Positions 35,518 to 44,259 of a stretch of 64,000 nucleotides of DNA are shown here, in pieces. Made by a program: the position numbers and the translations under genes. The notes beneath the pieces were generated by a model that saw only the letters and a list, made by a program, of their open reading frames with translations, made no database searches and was not told the DNA's origin. The stretch comes from Trinickia sp036384755 (lineage in GTDB: Bacteria; Pseudomonadota; Gammaproteobacteria; Burkholderiales; Burkholderiaceae): positions 1-64,000 of the forward strand of contig DASVLS010000032.1 in the NCBI GenBank assembly GCA_036384755.1, given 5' to 3'. The stretch's first letter is position 1; each line of letters begins with the position of its first letter.

Positions 35518-38499
35518 ATGATGAAACGACAGGCTCTGAAGACTATTCTCTTCGCGTTGCCGAAGGTCCTTGCCCTGACGGCGCGCCGCTTCCCCGTCTA
35601 TCGCGATCGTCTCAAGGAGAGAGATCTCGTTGCCTGGATCGGGTTGATGGACGAAAGCATCGGCCGGGTGATCGAGTTCAAGAACGGCCGCATTCGATCG
35701 CACGCCGCCAAGCCTTCGCGCCCCGACGTGCGCCTGGCCTTCAAGGATGTCGCCACGGCCTTGAAATTCCTCTCCCCGAAGCCGGACCAGGGCGAGATCA
35801 TCCACGCGGCCAAGAACTTCAAGGTCGTGACCGAGGGCGACGACGAACTGCTGGTGTGGCTCATGCAAACGCTCGCCATGATGCAGACGGTCGGCCTGCC
35901 GATGGGCACGTCCATGCGCGACGGTACGCGGCGCTATACCACTTGCACCAACGGCGGGCCACTGTTCGTGTACGTCAAGGATGGCCGAATCGTTCGCGTG
36001 ACGCCTATCGAATTCGACGATTCGGACGCGGCCAGCTGGGCGATCGAAGCGCGCGGGCGACGCTTTTCGCCGCCGCGACGTACATTGGTGGCCCCCCACG
36101 CCTTGACGCTCAAGTCGCTCGTCTACTCCGATAAGCGCATTCTTCATCCGATGAAGCGCGTCGATTTCGATCCCGACGGCGAACGCAATCCGCAGAACCG
36201 GGGCAAATCGGGCTATGTGCGCATCAGTTGGGAAGAGGCGCTCGACATCGTCGCCAAGGAGATCAACCGGCAAAAGCGCGTGCATGGTCCGGGTTCGATC
36301 ACGTTCCCGATGTCGTCCCACCATCAATGGGGCAACGTGGGCTACTACCTGAGCGCGTTGACGCGCTTTGCCAACCTGATCGGCTTTACGCGCGTCGCGG
36401 CCAACCCGGACAGTTGGGAAGGTTGGTACTGGGGCGCCATGCATCACTTCGGCAATTCGATGCGGATCGGCGTGCCCGCAGGCTACGGCGGTATCGAGGA
36501 CGCACTCAAAGAAGCGGAGATGATCGTCTTTTGGTCGTGCGATCCGGAGAGTACGAACGGGGCTTATGCCGGTTTCGAGGGCACGCCGCGCCGCTTATGG
36601 GCTAGGGAGCTTGGGCTGAAGTTCGTCCACATCGATCCTCACTGCAATCCCACTGCTCAGCTACTGGGTGGCCGCTGGATTCCGATCCGACCGCAGACCG
36701 ATGCGGCGTTGGCCACCGCGATCATGTACGTATGGGCCGTGGAGGGCTTGTACGACAAAGATTACGTGGCGACCCGGACGACGGGGTTCGACGAGTGGCG
36801 CGCTTATCTTCTGGGCGAAACCGACGGCATTCCCAAGACGCCCGAGTGGCAGGAATCGGAAACGGGCGTGCCTGCCAAGGATGCGCGCGCGCTAGCTCGC
36901 CTGTGGGGGAACAAGAAGGTCCATCTGGCCGTGGGGATGACGGGCGCGGGATTTGGCGGTGCGGGTCGCGGCGCAACCGGTGCGCAATGGGCGCGCTGCA
37001 TGATCATGATGATGGCCATGCAGGGCTGGGGGAAGCCCGGCGTCAACTTCGGATGTCTTCAAGTCGGCGCGCCGCACGATCTGCATTTCTACTTTCCGGG
37101 CTACGCCGACGGCGGCATTTCGGGCGATCTCGCGTGGACGGCCAATGCCGTCAACAACTATCAGCGGATGCCGCACATCCTGACCATGAACCCGGTCAAG
37201 CAAATGGTGCCGCGGCAGCAATTGCCCGATGCCATCATCGATGGCCATGCGACGGGCTATCTGTGGGATGGGATGTCGCAGGAAGCGCAGTTTGCGCCGT
37301 TCAGCTATCCCATGCCCGGATATTCGCCGATCCACATGATTTACCGCTATGGCGGGTCCGCGTTCAGCACGGTGACGAATTCTGGACGCTGGGCCGAGGC
37401 GTACCGGCATCCCAGCATCGAATTCGTCGTCAACCAATCGATCTGGATGGAGGGCGAGGCACAGTTTGCCGATGTCATCCTGCCAGCCTGTACGGCACTG
37501 GAGCGCTGGGACATTGGGGAATGGGCGAATTCCGGCGGCTATGCCCACCATGGGTTCGGCACGGTCAATCATCGCGTGCTGACGCTGCAGCATAAATGCA
37601 TCGAGCCGTTGGGCGAGTCACGCTCCGACTACGACATTTTCACTGCGATCCTGACGCGGCTCGGCCTTGGCGGCGTGTTTACGGAGGGGGGCGGCGAGCT
37701 CAATTGGGTCAAGCGGGTTTTCGACTCGTCCGATCTGCCTGATCACATATCGTGGCGGGCGTTCTGTCGAAAGGGCTATTTCGTCGTGCCGCCCGAGAAG
37801 CCCGAACTTCGTCATCCGGTGGACATGCGTTGGTTCGCCGAAGGCCGCAGAAAGGATCTGCACGAGCCGCATCCGTTGCCGTCGCAGTTCGCGGAGCACT
37901 TCGGAGTGGGGTTGCAGACGCCGAGCGGCAAGCTCGAGTTCGTGCCCGAGCTGCTCAAGCGGCACACGGCGGACAACCCCGAGCGGCCGCCGCTCAATCG
38001 ATACATCCCGTCGTGGGAGGGCTTGCGTTCGGAGTTGGCCCAGCGCTATCCGCTGCAGTTGATCGCCACTCACAGCCGCTACAGCTTCCATACCCACTGC
38101 GACGGCAAGAACTCGGCGGTCAACGGCATCGACGATCATCGCGCGCTGATCGGCGGGCATCGCTTCTGGCTGTTGCGGCTGAGCGCGGCCGACGCCGCGA
38201 GTCGAGGCATTGCCCATCGCGACCTCGTCAAGGTCCATAACGCTCGCGGCGCCGTGATCTGCGCGGCCGACGTTTCGCCGCTGGTGAGTGCGGGCGTGGT
38301 GAAGTCGTACGAGGCGAGCGCGGAATTCGAACTGATCGAAATCGATGGCGAGCAGGTGGAAATCGGCGGTTGCATGAATATGCTCACACCGGATCGACCG
38401 CAAACGGCCGGCACCAGCAGCATGAGCCCGAATTCTTGCCTCGTGCAGGTCGAAAAGTGGCGAGGCGCCGAAGCGTTCATGCTCGGTCGCGCAGCGTGA
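35518..38499 (+). CDS. Transhydroxylase/resorcinol hydroxylase-like molybdopterin large subunit with SCP2-like N-terminus
   Basis: The 993-residue protein has two parts. Residues about 30-120 resemble an SCP2 sterol-carrier domain (GRVIEFKNGRIRSH, PDVRLAFKDVATALKFL, AAKNFKVVTEGDDELLVWLM). From about 130 it is a DMSO-reductase-family molybdopterin enzyme. Its N-terminal part (YTTCTNGGPLFVYVKDGRI) lacks the four-Cys cluster motif, as in pyrogallol-phloroglucinol transhydroxylase AthL and resorcinol hydroxylase RhL. Further markers are YVRISWEEALDIVAKE, VFWSCDPESTNGAY and DVILPACTALERWDIGEW. The partner gene encodes a matching Fe-S subunit. These enzymes hydroxylate polyphenols using water or a co-substrate rather than O2. 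There is no Tat signal, so it should be cytoplasmic. A second ATG at 35521 is possible. Confidence 0.78.
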   Translation: MMKRQALKTILFALPKVLALTARRFPVYRDRLKERDLVAWIGLMDESIGRVIEFKNGRIRSHAAKPSRPDVRLAFKDVATALKFLSPKPDQGEIIHAAKNFKVVTEGDDELLVWLMQTLAMMQTVGLPMGTSMRDGTRRYTTCTNGGPLFVYVKDGRIVRVTPIEFDDSDAASWAIEARGRRFSPPRRTLVAPHALTLKSLVYSDKRILHPMKRVDFDPDGERNPQNRGKSGYVRISWEEALDIVAKEINRQKRVHGPGSITFPMSSHHQWGNVGYYLSALTRFANLIGFTRVAANPDSWEGWYWGAMHHFGNSMRIGVPAGYGGIEDALKEAEMIVFWSCDPESTNGAYAGFEGTPRRLWARELGLKFVHIDPHCNPTAQLLGGRWIPIRPQTDAALATAIMYVWAVEGLYDKDYVATRTTGFDEWRAYLLGETDGIPKTPEWQESETGVPAKDARALARLWGNKKVHLAVGMTGAGFGGAGRGATGAQWARCMIMMMAMQGWGKPGVNFGCLQVGAPHDLHFYFPGYADGGISGDLAWTANAVNNYQRMPHILTMNPVKQMVPRQQLPDAIIDGHATGYLWDGMSQEAQFAPFSYPMPGYSPIHMIYRYGGSAFSTVTNSGRWAEAYRHPSIEFVVNQSIWMEGEAQFADVILPACTALERWDIGEWANSGGYAHHGFGTVNHRVLTLQHKCIEPLGESRSDYDIFTAILTRLGLGGVFTEGGGELNWVKRVFDSSDLPDHISWRAFCRKGYFVVPPEKPELRHPVDMRWFAEGRRKDLHEPHPLPSQFAEHFGVGLQTPSGKLEFVPELLKRHTADNPERPPLNRYIPSWEGLRSELAQRYPLQLIATHSRYSFHTHCDGKNSAVNGIDDHRALIGGHRFWLLRLSAADAASRGIAHRDLVKVHNARGAVICAADVSPLVSAGVVKSYEASAEFELIEIDGEQVEIGGCMNMLTPDRPQTAGTSSMSPNSCLVQVEKWRGAEAFMLGRAA

Positions 38500-38509
38500 G
38501 GAATCTAGA

Positions 38510-39409
38510 ATGAACAAGTGGAACCTGATCGTCCATGTCGGGCGGTGCGAGAACTGTCAGAACTGTGTCATCGCTGCCCGCGACGAACACGTCGGCAACG
38601 ACTTTCCCGGCTACGCGGCTCCGGCCGCCGGCAATGCAGAAAGCCCTATCCGGATTCTTCGCCGCGTCCAAGGTGCGGCGCACATGGTGGAGACGACGTA
38701 TCTGCCGGTGATGTGCAATCACTGCGACGATGCCCCCTGCATGCGTGTGGGCGGCGACGCCATTCGCAAGCGCGCCGACGGTATCGTCATCATCGATCCG
38801 GAGAAAGCGCGGGGCAGAAAGGAGATCGTGAAGGCCTGCCCTTACAAGGCCATCGTTTGGAATGAGCAATTGCAATTGCCGCAGATCTGGATTTTCGATG
38901 CGCATCTGCTCGATCAAGGTTGGCCGCATCCGCGTTGTCAACAGTCGTGTCCCACCGACGTGTTCGAAGCGGTAAAGCTCGATGACGCGTCGATGGCCGA
39001 GAAGGCACGGCTGGACGGGCTCAGGGTGCTGCAACCGAACTTCGGGACGAAGCCACGCGTGTGGTACAGCGGCTTAGAGCGATGGGATACCTGCTTCGTC
39101 GCAGGCAGCGTGAGCGCTCAGGTGGGAGATGTGAACGAGTGCGTTGCGGGTGCGGCGGTCACGCTGCACGTTGGAGACCGCATCGTGGCCGAAACTGTGT
39201 CGGACGCATTCGGCGATTTCCGGTTTGGCGGCCTAGCGAAGGGCAGCGGCGTCTATAGGGTCGACATCCGTCATGCATATGGGCAGGCTTCGCGTCAGTG
39301 CGAATTGGGCGAAAGCGTTTACCTGGGTGAACTTGGCCTTGCTGGCGCTTCACTAAACGCGGCGCAAGACGGGCACGATGGCATTGCGTTCTCCAAGCAT
39401 TGCGGCTGA
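38510..39409 (+). CDS. Transhydroxylase-type Fe-S small subunit with C-terminal Ig-like domain
   Basis: The 299-residue electron-transfer subunit has ferredoxin-like cysteine groups: GRCENCQNC with later CNHCDDAPC, KACPYKA and CQQSCPTD. They suggest three [4Fe-4S] clusters. After residue about 195 a beta-sandwich domain follows (VAGSVSAQV, AGAAVTLHVGDRIVAETVSDAFGDFRF). The combination of clusters plus an Ig/transthyretin-like tail is the signature of AthS and its relatives, and separates it from ordinary DMSO-reductase beta subunits. It starts 10 bp after the large subunit and would form the enzyme's second chain. Confidence 0.82.
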   Translation: MNKWNLIVHVGRCENCQNCVIAARDEHVGNDFPGYAAPAAGNAESPIRILRRVQGAAHMVETTYLPVMCNHCDDAPCMRVGGDAIRKRADGIVIIDPEKARGRKEIVKACPYKAIVWNEQLQLPQIWIFDAHLLDQGWPHPRCQQSCPTDVFEAVKLDDASMAEKARLDGLRVLQPNFGTKPRVWYSGLERWDTCFVAGSVSAQVGDVNECVAGAAVTLHVGDRIVAETVSDAFGDFRFGGLAKGSGVYRVDIRHAYGQASRQCELGESVYLGELGLAGASLNAAQDGHDGIAFSKHCG

Positions 39410-39445
39410 TCCAAGGTCGGAAGGAGTGCCCGCAGGTCGCCCCCC

Positions 39446-39473
39446 TTGTGCGATTCGATGTTTCGAATATAAT
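39446..39473 (+). promoter_or_regulatory. arsR promoter and operator
   Basis: TTGTGC (39446-39451), a 16-bp spacer and a consensus TATAAT (39468-39473) lie just 6 bp before the arsR ATG at 39480. Transcription would therefore start at or near the A of ATG, giving a leaderless mRNA. ATTCGA-tgtt-TCGAAT (39453-39468) is a perfect inverted repeat in the spacer, the probable ArsR operator. Confidence 0.6.
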
Positions 39474-39479
39474 TGAATC

Positions 39480-39860
39480 ATGGAAACGAAACACGTGGTC
39501 CGCGCCCTTGGCGCGTTGGCGCAAGAATCGAGACTCGCCGTCTTCCGGCTGCTTGTTCAGGCGGGTCCCGGGGGAATGCCCGCCGGCCGGATCGCCGAGC
39601 AGTTGGGGATTGCGCCTTCCTCGTTGTCTTTCCACATGAAAGAGCTCGCACACGCAGAACTGGTCACGGCCCGGCAGCAGGGTCGTTTCATCATCTACTC
39701 GGCAAATTACTCGGCGATGAATGCACTGCTGGGGTTCCTGACCGAGAACTGCTGTGGCGGCAATCCATGTACCCGATCACATCATGACCAAGACCGTTCT
39801 CGTGCTATGCACCGGCAACTCGTGCCGCTCGCAGATGGGCCAAGCCATCCTCAACCATGA
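39480..39860 (+). CDS. arsR: ArsR-family metalloid-responsive repressor
   Basis: This small winged-helix regulator (126 residues) has an ArsR/SmtB core ending in the thiol-rich sequence ENCCGGNPC. The helix-turn-helix is IAEQLGIAPSSLSFHMKEL. The paired cysteines near the C-terminus are a plausible arsenite/antimonite site, as in the group with C-terminal Cys ligands. The frame runs on for about 25 residues past that site and overlaps arsC by 77 bp, and that tail looks like antisense-type filler. It heads a compact arsR-arsC-acr3 operon. Confidence 0.87.
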   Translation: METKHVVRALGALAQESRLAVFRLLVQAGPGGMPAGRIAEQLGIAPSSLSFHMKELAHAELVTARQQGRFIIYSANYSAMNALLGFLTENCCGGNPCTRSHHDQDRSRAMHRQLVPLADGPSHPQP

Positions 39861-40191
39861 CTTGGCTGGCCGCGTCCGAGCGATTTCAGCCGGAACCGAT
39901 CCTCAACCGAAAGTGGCCGACGGTGCAATCGAGGCACTGAAACAAGCGGGTCTGCAGACCGATGGGCTCTTCCCTAAAACCGTCGAAGCGGTGATGGACG
40001 AACCCATCGACTTGGTCGTCAGCGTGTGTGATAACGCGAAGGAAAGCTGTCCCGTCTTTCCGCGTCCGGTCAAGCGCATTCACGTCGGCTTCCATGACCC
40101 TCATGGCGAGTCGCTCGACAGTTTCGTTGCCGTCCGAGACGATATCCGTGCCCGCTTGGTGCCCGCAGTGCGTGAAGCACTAGGGCTGTGA
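39784..40191 (+). CDS. arsC: Arsenate reductase, LMW-phosphatase type
   Basis: The 135-residue protein has the phosphatase-like loop CTGNSCRS (catalytic Cys9). Two further cysteines in SVCDNAKESCPVF complete the thiol relay of thioredoxin-coupled arsenate reductases. It reduces arsenate to arsenite for export by the adjacent carrier. I start it at the ATG at 39784 rather than the GTG at 39754. Its stop overlaps a GTG that could start the next gene. Confidence 0.9.
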   Translation: MTKTVLVLCTGNSCRSQMGQAILNHDLAGRVRAISAGTDPQPKVADGAIEALKQAGLQTDGLFPKTVEAVMDEPIDLVVSVCDNAKESCPVFPRPVKRIHVGFHDPHGESLDSFVAVRDDIRARLVPAVREALGL

Positions 40192-40199
40192 GGCACGTG

Positions 40200-41267
40200 A
40201 TGTCCGTTCAATGCGAAACCGGCGGCAAGCGTGCCGCTAAAGCGACGATGAGCCTCTTCGAGCGCTACTTGTCGGTTTGGGTGCTGCTTTGCATCGCCGC
40301 AGGCATCGCGGCGGGGCAGGCAGCGCCAAGCGTTTTTCATGCCGTCGGTAGGGCGGAGGTGGCCCACGTCAATCTGCTTGTCGGGTTACTCATTTGGGTG
40401 ATGATTATCCCGATGCTCGTCAAGGTGGATTTCGGCGCACTTCATCAAGTCAGGCAACACGTGCGCGGCATTGGCGTCACCTTGTTCGTCAACTGGCTAG
40501 TGAAGCCGTTCTCGATGACGTTCCTCGGATGGCTGTTCATCCGTCACCTGTTCGCCCCCTTGTTGCCGGCGAGCCAACTCGACAGCTACGTCGCAGGCCT
40601 CATTCTGCTCGCCGCGGCGCCGTGTACCGCGATGGTGTTCGTCTGGAGCAAGTTATCGGACGGCGACCCGCTGTTCACGCTGTCGCAGGTGGCATTGAAC
40701 GACACCATCATGGTGTTCGCGTTTGCGCCGCTGGTCGGCATGCTGCTGGGCGTGTCCGCCATCACAGTGCCGTGGGCGACTTTGGTGACGTCCGTCGTGC
40801 TGTATATCGTGATCCCCGTCGCGCTGGCTCAACTCTGGCGAAAGAGGCTTATGTCCAAGGGGCAGGGCGCGTTCGACGCTGCGATGACGAAGATCGGGCC
40901 GTGGTCCATTTCCGCACTGCTGGCTACCTTGGTGCTCCTGTTTGCCTTCCAGGGCGAGGCCATTCTCGAGCAACCGTTGGTCATCGCACTGCTTGCGGTG
41001 CCGATTCTGATCCAAGTGCTCTTCAATTCGGCGCTGGCCTACTGGCTCAACCGAGTCGTCGGCGAGAAGCACAACGTGGCATGCCCGTCCGCGCTAATCG
41101 GCGCGTCGAATTTCTTCGAACTGGCCGTGGCGGCTGCTATCGGTCTCTTCGGTTTCGAGTCGGGCGCGGCGTTGGCCACGGTAGTGGGCGTCCTGATCGA
41201 AGTGCCGGTGATGCTGCTGGTCGTGAAGATCGTCAACACATCGAAGGGTTGGTATGAACAGAGATGA
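40200..41267 (+). CDS. acr3: Arsenite efflux carrier, ACR3 type
   Basis: The 355-residue ten-helix membrane protein of the ACR3 (BASS-superfamily) arsenite exporters includes the conserved AAPCTAMVFVWS segment, whose Cys is essential in the family. Also present are the N-terminal LSVWVLLCIAAGIAAG and the late motif GASNFFELAVAAAIGLFG. It expels arsenite produced by ArsC. The ATG at 40200 is taken as start. A GTG at 40188, overlapping the arsC stop, would add four residues. Confidence 0.9.
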   Translation: MSVQCETGGKRAAKATMSLFERYLSVWVLLCIAAGIAAGQAAPSVFHAVGRAEVAHVNLLVGLLIWVMIIPMLVKVDFGALHQVRQHVRGIGVTLFVNWLVKPFSMTFLGWLFIRHLFAPLLPASQLDSYVAGLILLAAAPCTAMVFVWSKLSDGDPLFTLSQVALNDTIMVFAFAPLVGMLLGVSAITVPWATLVTSVVLYIVIPVALAQLWRKRLMSKGQGAFDAAMTKIGPWSISALLATLVLLFAFQGEAILEQPLVIALLAVPILIQVLFNSALAYWLNRVVGEKHNVACPSALIGASNFFELAVAAAIGLFGFESGAALATVVGVLIEVPVMLLVVKIVNTSKGWYEQR

Positions 41268-41286
41268 TGGCGCATCGAATTCCCAA

Positions 41287-42435
41287 TCAAGTCGCGGCGC
41301 CTTCCTCTCGCTCGCGTTCCAAGGCCACCATCCTCTGCGGGGCGTGCGTCGCGGCGACCTGCGGCTGCACCTGCGCCTGCTGAGCCGAGAGCACACGCCG
41401 CAGCCATTTCCTGCCGGGCAGTTCGATCAGCCGATGCGTCCAGTGGCTCACTGCGAGCAGCACCGCGATCAACACGATCAGTTGGACGAGTGGCGAGTTT
41501 GCGAACGCGGGGCTGGCCTTGCGGGCGAGCGATAGTCCCTCCATCGGAAAGCGCTGCACCATGTACAGGCAGTACGAAATCTCGCCCAAGTAGACGATGG
41601 GGCGCAAGGCGAGCAGGGGCGCGACTAGATCGGCGTCGGACGACAGCGCGAAGATCAGCAGGCCCAGGCCGACGACGGTCAACGTATCGCGCTGCACGCC
41701 GATGCCGAGCGCAATGACGCCGATTGCCGCAAGCCCCAATACGCGCGGCAGCGAAGCGAATCCCGAGCTGCGGCGTAGCCGAAACAGCAAGACGCCGGCG
41801 TAGAACTCCGGAATCAACCGCGCGAGCCCTCCGGGCAGCGATAAGGCGGTGGCCGAGCGCCACTCGAGTATGGCGAGCGCACCGGCCGGCATGAGCAGCA
41901 GCACGATGGCCAATAGCCGGTTACGTGCGGGCGCCAGTGCGACGAAGAGCGGGAAGAAGAGATAGGCGAACCATTCCGCGCTGACCGACCAGGCAACGTC
42001 GTTCCAACCGGTCACGAATTTGAACGACCAGGCATTGAGCAGGACGAAATTGGCTGCGAGCGCCGGATAAGTATTCTGCGCAGTGCCGATGACGGATTTG
42101 TGAAGCACGAACTGCTTGACGAACACGAGGCCGATCGCGCCCAGTAACGTCACGAAATGGACCGGATAGATGCGGGCGAACCGTGCGCCGACAAAAGCCC
42201 GATAGTCGAGCGGCCTGCCGTTGGCGTAGTTATACGCGAGGATGAATCCGCTGAGGATGAAAAAGCCGTCGACGCCGAGGTAGCCGTGATCGAACGCGGA
42301 GAAGCGCAGACCGAAATCGATCAAAGCACCGTTCTCGAATGGATGAAACAGGTGGCGAGTGACGACCCAAAATGCGAGAAAAGCACGTAGTCCTGTCAGT
42401 TGATCGATTTGCCCGACATTGCTGTCTGGATTCAT
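41287..42435 (-). CDS. Acyltransferase family 3 membrane protein
   Basis: The 382-residue polytopic protein is of the OafA/acyltransferase-3 type. The N-terminal active-site region reads LTGLRAFLAFWVVTRHLFHPFENG, with the catalytic-type His. YLGVDGFFILSGFILAY and the C-terminal LGEISYCLYMVQRF are also family markers. Such enzymes O-acylate surface sugars or other acceptors. AGGAA upstream of 42435 supports that start. The open frame extends to 42603, but that part is Arg/Ser-rich filler. It is convergent with acr3. Its acceptor is unknown. Confidence 0.87.
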   Translation of the reverse strand: MNPDSNVGQIDQLTGLRAFLAFWVVTRHLFHPFENGALIDFGLRFSAFDHGYLGVDGFFILSGFILAYNYANGRPLDYRAFVGARFARIYPVHFVTLLGAIGLVFVKQFVLHKSVIGTAQNTYPALAANFVLLNAWSFKFVTGWNDVAWSVSAEWFAYLFFPLFVALAPARNRLLAIVLLLMPAGALAILEWRSATALSLPGGLARLIPEFYAGVLLFRLRRSSGFASLPRVLGLAAIGVIALGIGVQRDTLTVVGLGLLIFALSSDADLVAPLLALRPIVYLGEISYCLYMVQRFPMEGLSLARKASPAFANSPLVQLIVLIAVLLAVSHWTHRLIELPGRKWLRRVLSAQQAQVQPQVAATHAPQRMVALEREREEGAAT

Positions 42436-42780
42436 TAACGGTTCCTGTTCGGTTTGTAGCCGACTCGAGAGCCGCGGCTGACGACGCGAGCCGGCGTCGC
42501 TCGCACCTCGTGCGCATACCCTCGATTGTCTCGATAGCAATCCGTCAATGATGGCCGACGAGCGCCCCGCGTGCTCAGGAGAATGGCGGTGCGATCTCGC
42601 CAATCTCTCGTGGATTTAGGCCGGAACGGCGGCGTGGTCGCGAAATGAAAGGAATGCGAAAGCAAATCGGGGCTCACGGTGTCGCTGGAGACGAAGGGTT
42701 GGGATCAAGCATCGGCGTCCAATCCTATAAAATGCCTTTAGCAGCGGTCGAACGACGTGCGTCGAAAGAGAGAACCCAAT
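42436..42780. other. Divergent intergenic region
   Basis: No gene is visible in 345 bp between the acyltransferase and creatininase genes. CCTATAAAAT at 42724-42733 could be a -10 region for the creatininase gene, and GAGAGAAC near 42770 its ribosome site. Confidence 0.4.
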
Positions 42781-43530
42781 ATGCTTTTGCACCTATCAAC
42801 GTGGGCCGAAATCGAGCAATACCTGCAGCGCAGCCGCTCGATCGTCGTGCCGATCGGCTCGAACGAACAGCATGGCCCGACCGGGCTGCTGGGTACCGAC
42901 TGGCTATGCCCGGAAATCATCGCGCATGAGGCTCAGCGAAGCGCGGACCTTCTGATTGCCCCGACGTTCAATATCGGCATGGCCCAGCATCACCTGGGCT
43001 TTGCCGGCACGATCTCGCTGCGTCCGTCGACGTTCATCGCCGCGATCGGCGACTGGGTGCGCTCGCTGGCCGTGCATGGTTTCGAGAAGATCCTGTTTTT
43101 GAACGGCCACGGCGGCAACATCGCCTCGATCGAAGCAGCGTTCTCGGAAATTTACGCCGAGGCGAGTTTTGCGAAGCGCCGCCTGGGGTTCGCCTTGAAG
43201 CTCTGCAGTTGGTGGGACCTCGAAGGCGTCGGCGAGCTGGCGCGCGAACAGTTTCCCGAGGGACATGGATCGCATGCGACGCCATCGGAAATTGCCATCA
43301 CGCAATGGGCGCTGCCCGAATCCATCAAAACGGCCAGCTATACGCCGCGCATCGCACCGTCGGGTCCTATTCGCGAGGCGCTCGATTTCCGCGCACGGTT
43401 TCACGACGGGCGAATGGGCTCGGACCCGGCGCAGGCATCGAGGGAGAAGGGCGGTGCGCTCGTCGCGTTGGCGGCGCAAGGTCTCGTTCGCGAGGTGGAT
43501 GCGTTCAGCCGGGAGTCTCTGCCGCAGTAG
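42781..43530 (+). CDS. Creatininase-family amidohydrolase
   Basis: The 249-residue metal-dependent hydrolase has metal-site motifs SNEQHGPTG(LLG)TD and NGHGGN and the late Glu/His region EGHGSHATPSE. Members include creatinine amidohydrolase, ArfB, 3-dehydro-scyllo-inosose hydrolase and the peptide-trimming MftE. I cannot choose among them. It stands alone on the plus strand, convergent with the hemolysin III gene. The nearby pqqE makes an MftE-like peptidase role conceivable, but no mycofactocin genes are present. The ATG at 42781 is preferred over an in-frame start at 42757. Confidence 0.8.
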   Translation: MLLHLSTWAEIEQYLQRSRSIVVPIGSNEQHGPTGLLGTDWLCPEIIAHEAQRSADLLIAPTFNIGMAQHHLGFAGTISLRPSTFIAAIGDWVRSLAVHGFEKILFLNGHGGNIASIEAAFSEIYAEASFAKRRLGFALKLCSWWDLEGVGELAREQFPEGHGSHATPSEIAITQWALPESIKTASYTPRIAPSGPIREALDFRARFHDGRMGSDPAQASREKGGALVALAAQGLVREVDAFSRESLPQ

Positions 43531-43600
43531 CGTGCCCGTTGCGGTTCGTGAGCCATGGTTCAGTGTGTCGCGCGTGATCCGCAGCTCAGGGCTGCGTTCG

Positions 43601-44221
43601 CTACGCCACGTATCGCGCGACGCTCACGAACTGACAAAGGCTGCCGCCCAGCACGAACAAGTGCCAAATGCCATGGCCGTGGCGAATCCGCTCGTCGTTG
43701 ACGAAGAAATAGATGCCCGCGCTGTAGATGAGACCGCCGGCCAAGAGCCAGGCCGTCCCTGCCGCGGGAAGGGAATGAATCAGCGGGTGAAATGCAACGA
43801 GCGCAAGCCATCCCATGAGCACGTACAGCGTCATCGACACGATGCGGGTGCGCCGCCCGAGCGTGAGCTCCTGCGCGATTCCAAGCGCGGCAAGGCCCCA
43901 ACTCACGCCGAACAGGGACCATCCCCACGGCCCGCGCAGCGTGACAAGCGTGAACGGGGTGTAGCTGCCCGCAATCAGCAAATAGATGGCCGAATGGTCG
44001 CACTTCTGAAGAATGGCCTTCAGCCGCGGGCTGCGCACGCTATGGTAAAGCGTCGAGATGACATAGAGCGTGCAGAGCATCGCGCCGTAGACGCTCAGGC
44101 TCACGATCTTGTACGGGTCGCCGCGCAGCGCGCTCATCGTGACCAGTGCGCAAAGCCCCGCCACCGACAGCACGGCGCCGACGAGATGGGTAATGCTGTT
44201 CAAACGCTCACCGACATGCAT
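43601..44221 (-). CDS. trhA: Hemolysin III/TrhA-family membrane protein
   Basis: The 206-residue seven-helix protein of the PAQR/hemolysin III family has the characteristic residues STLYHSV near the second helix, KCDHSAIYLLIAGSYTPF and the C-terminal HGIWHLFVLGGSLCQF. The His and Asp residues in these motifs form the family's metal site. TrhA proteins are linked to membrane-energy homeostasis. The name hemolysin is historical. It lies 38 bp downstream of pqqE in the same direction but is functionally unconnected as far as sequence shows. Confidence 0.88.
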   Translation of the reverse strand: MHVGERLNSITHLVGAVLSVAGLCALVTMSALRGDPYKIVSLSVYGAMLCTLYVISTLYHSVRSPRLKAILQKCDHSAIYLLIAGSYTPFTLVTLRGPWGWSLFGVSWGLAALGIAQELTLGRRTRIVSMTLYVLMGWLALVAFHPLIHSLPAAGTAWLLAGGLIYSAGIYFFVNDERIRHGHGIWHLFVLGGSLCQFVSVARYVA

Positions 44222-44259
44222 GTCACGATTCTCCCGCGTGGCTGTGCCAATCCGCGATT

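Noticed and set aside
35214..36134. 306-codon plus-strand frame bridging the porin and molybdenum enzyme genes
   Set aside because: Out-of-frame shadow of both real genes; it breaks the conserved sequence of each.
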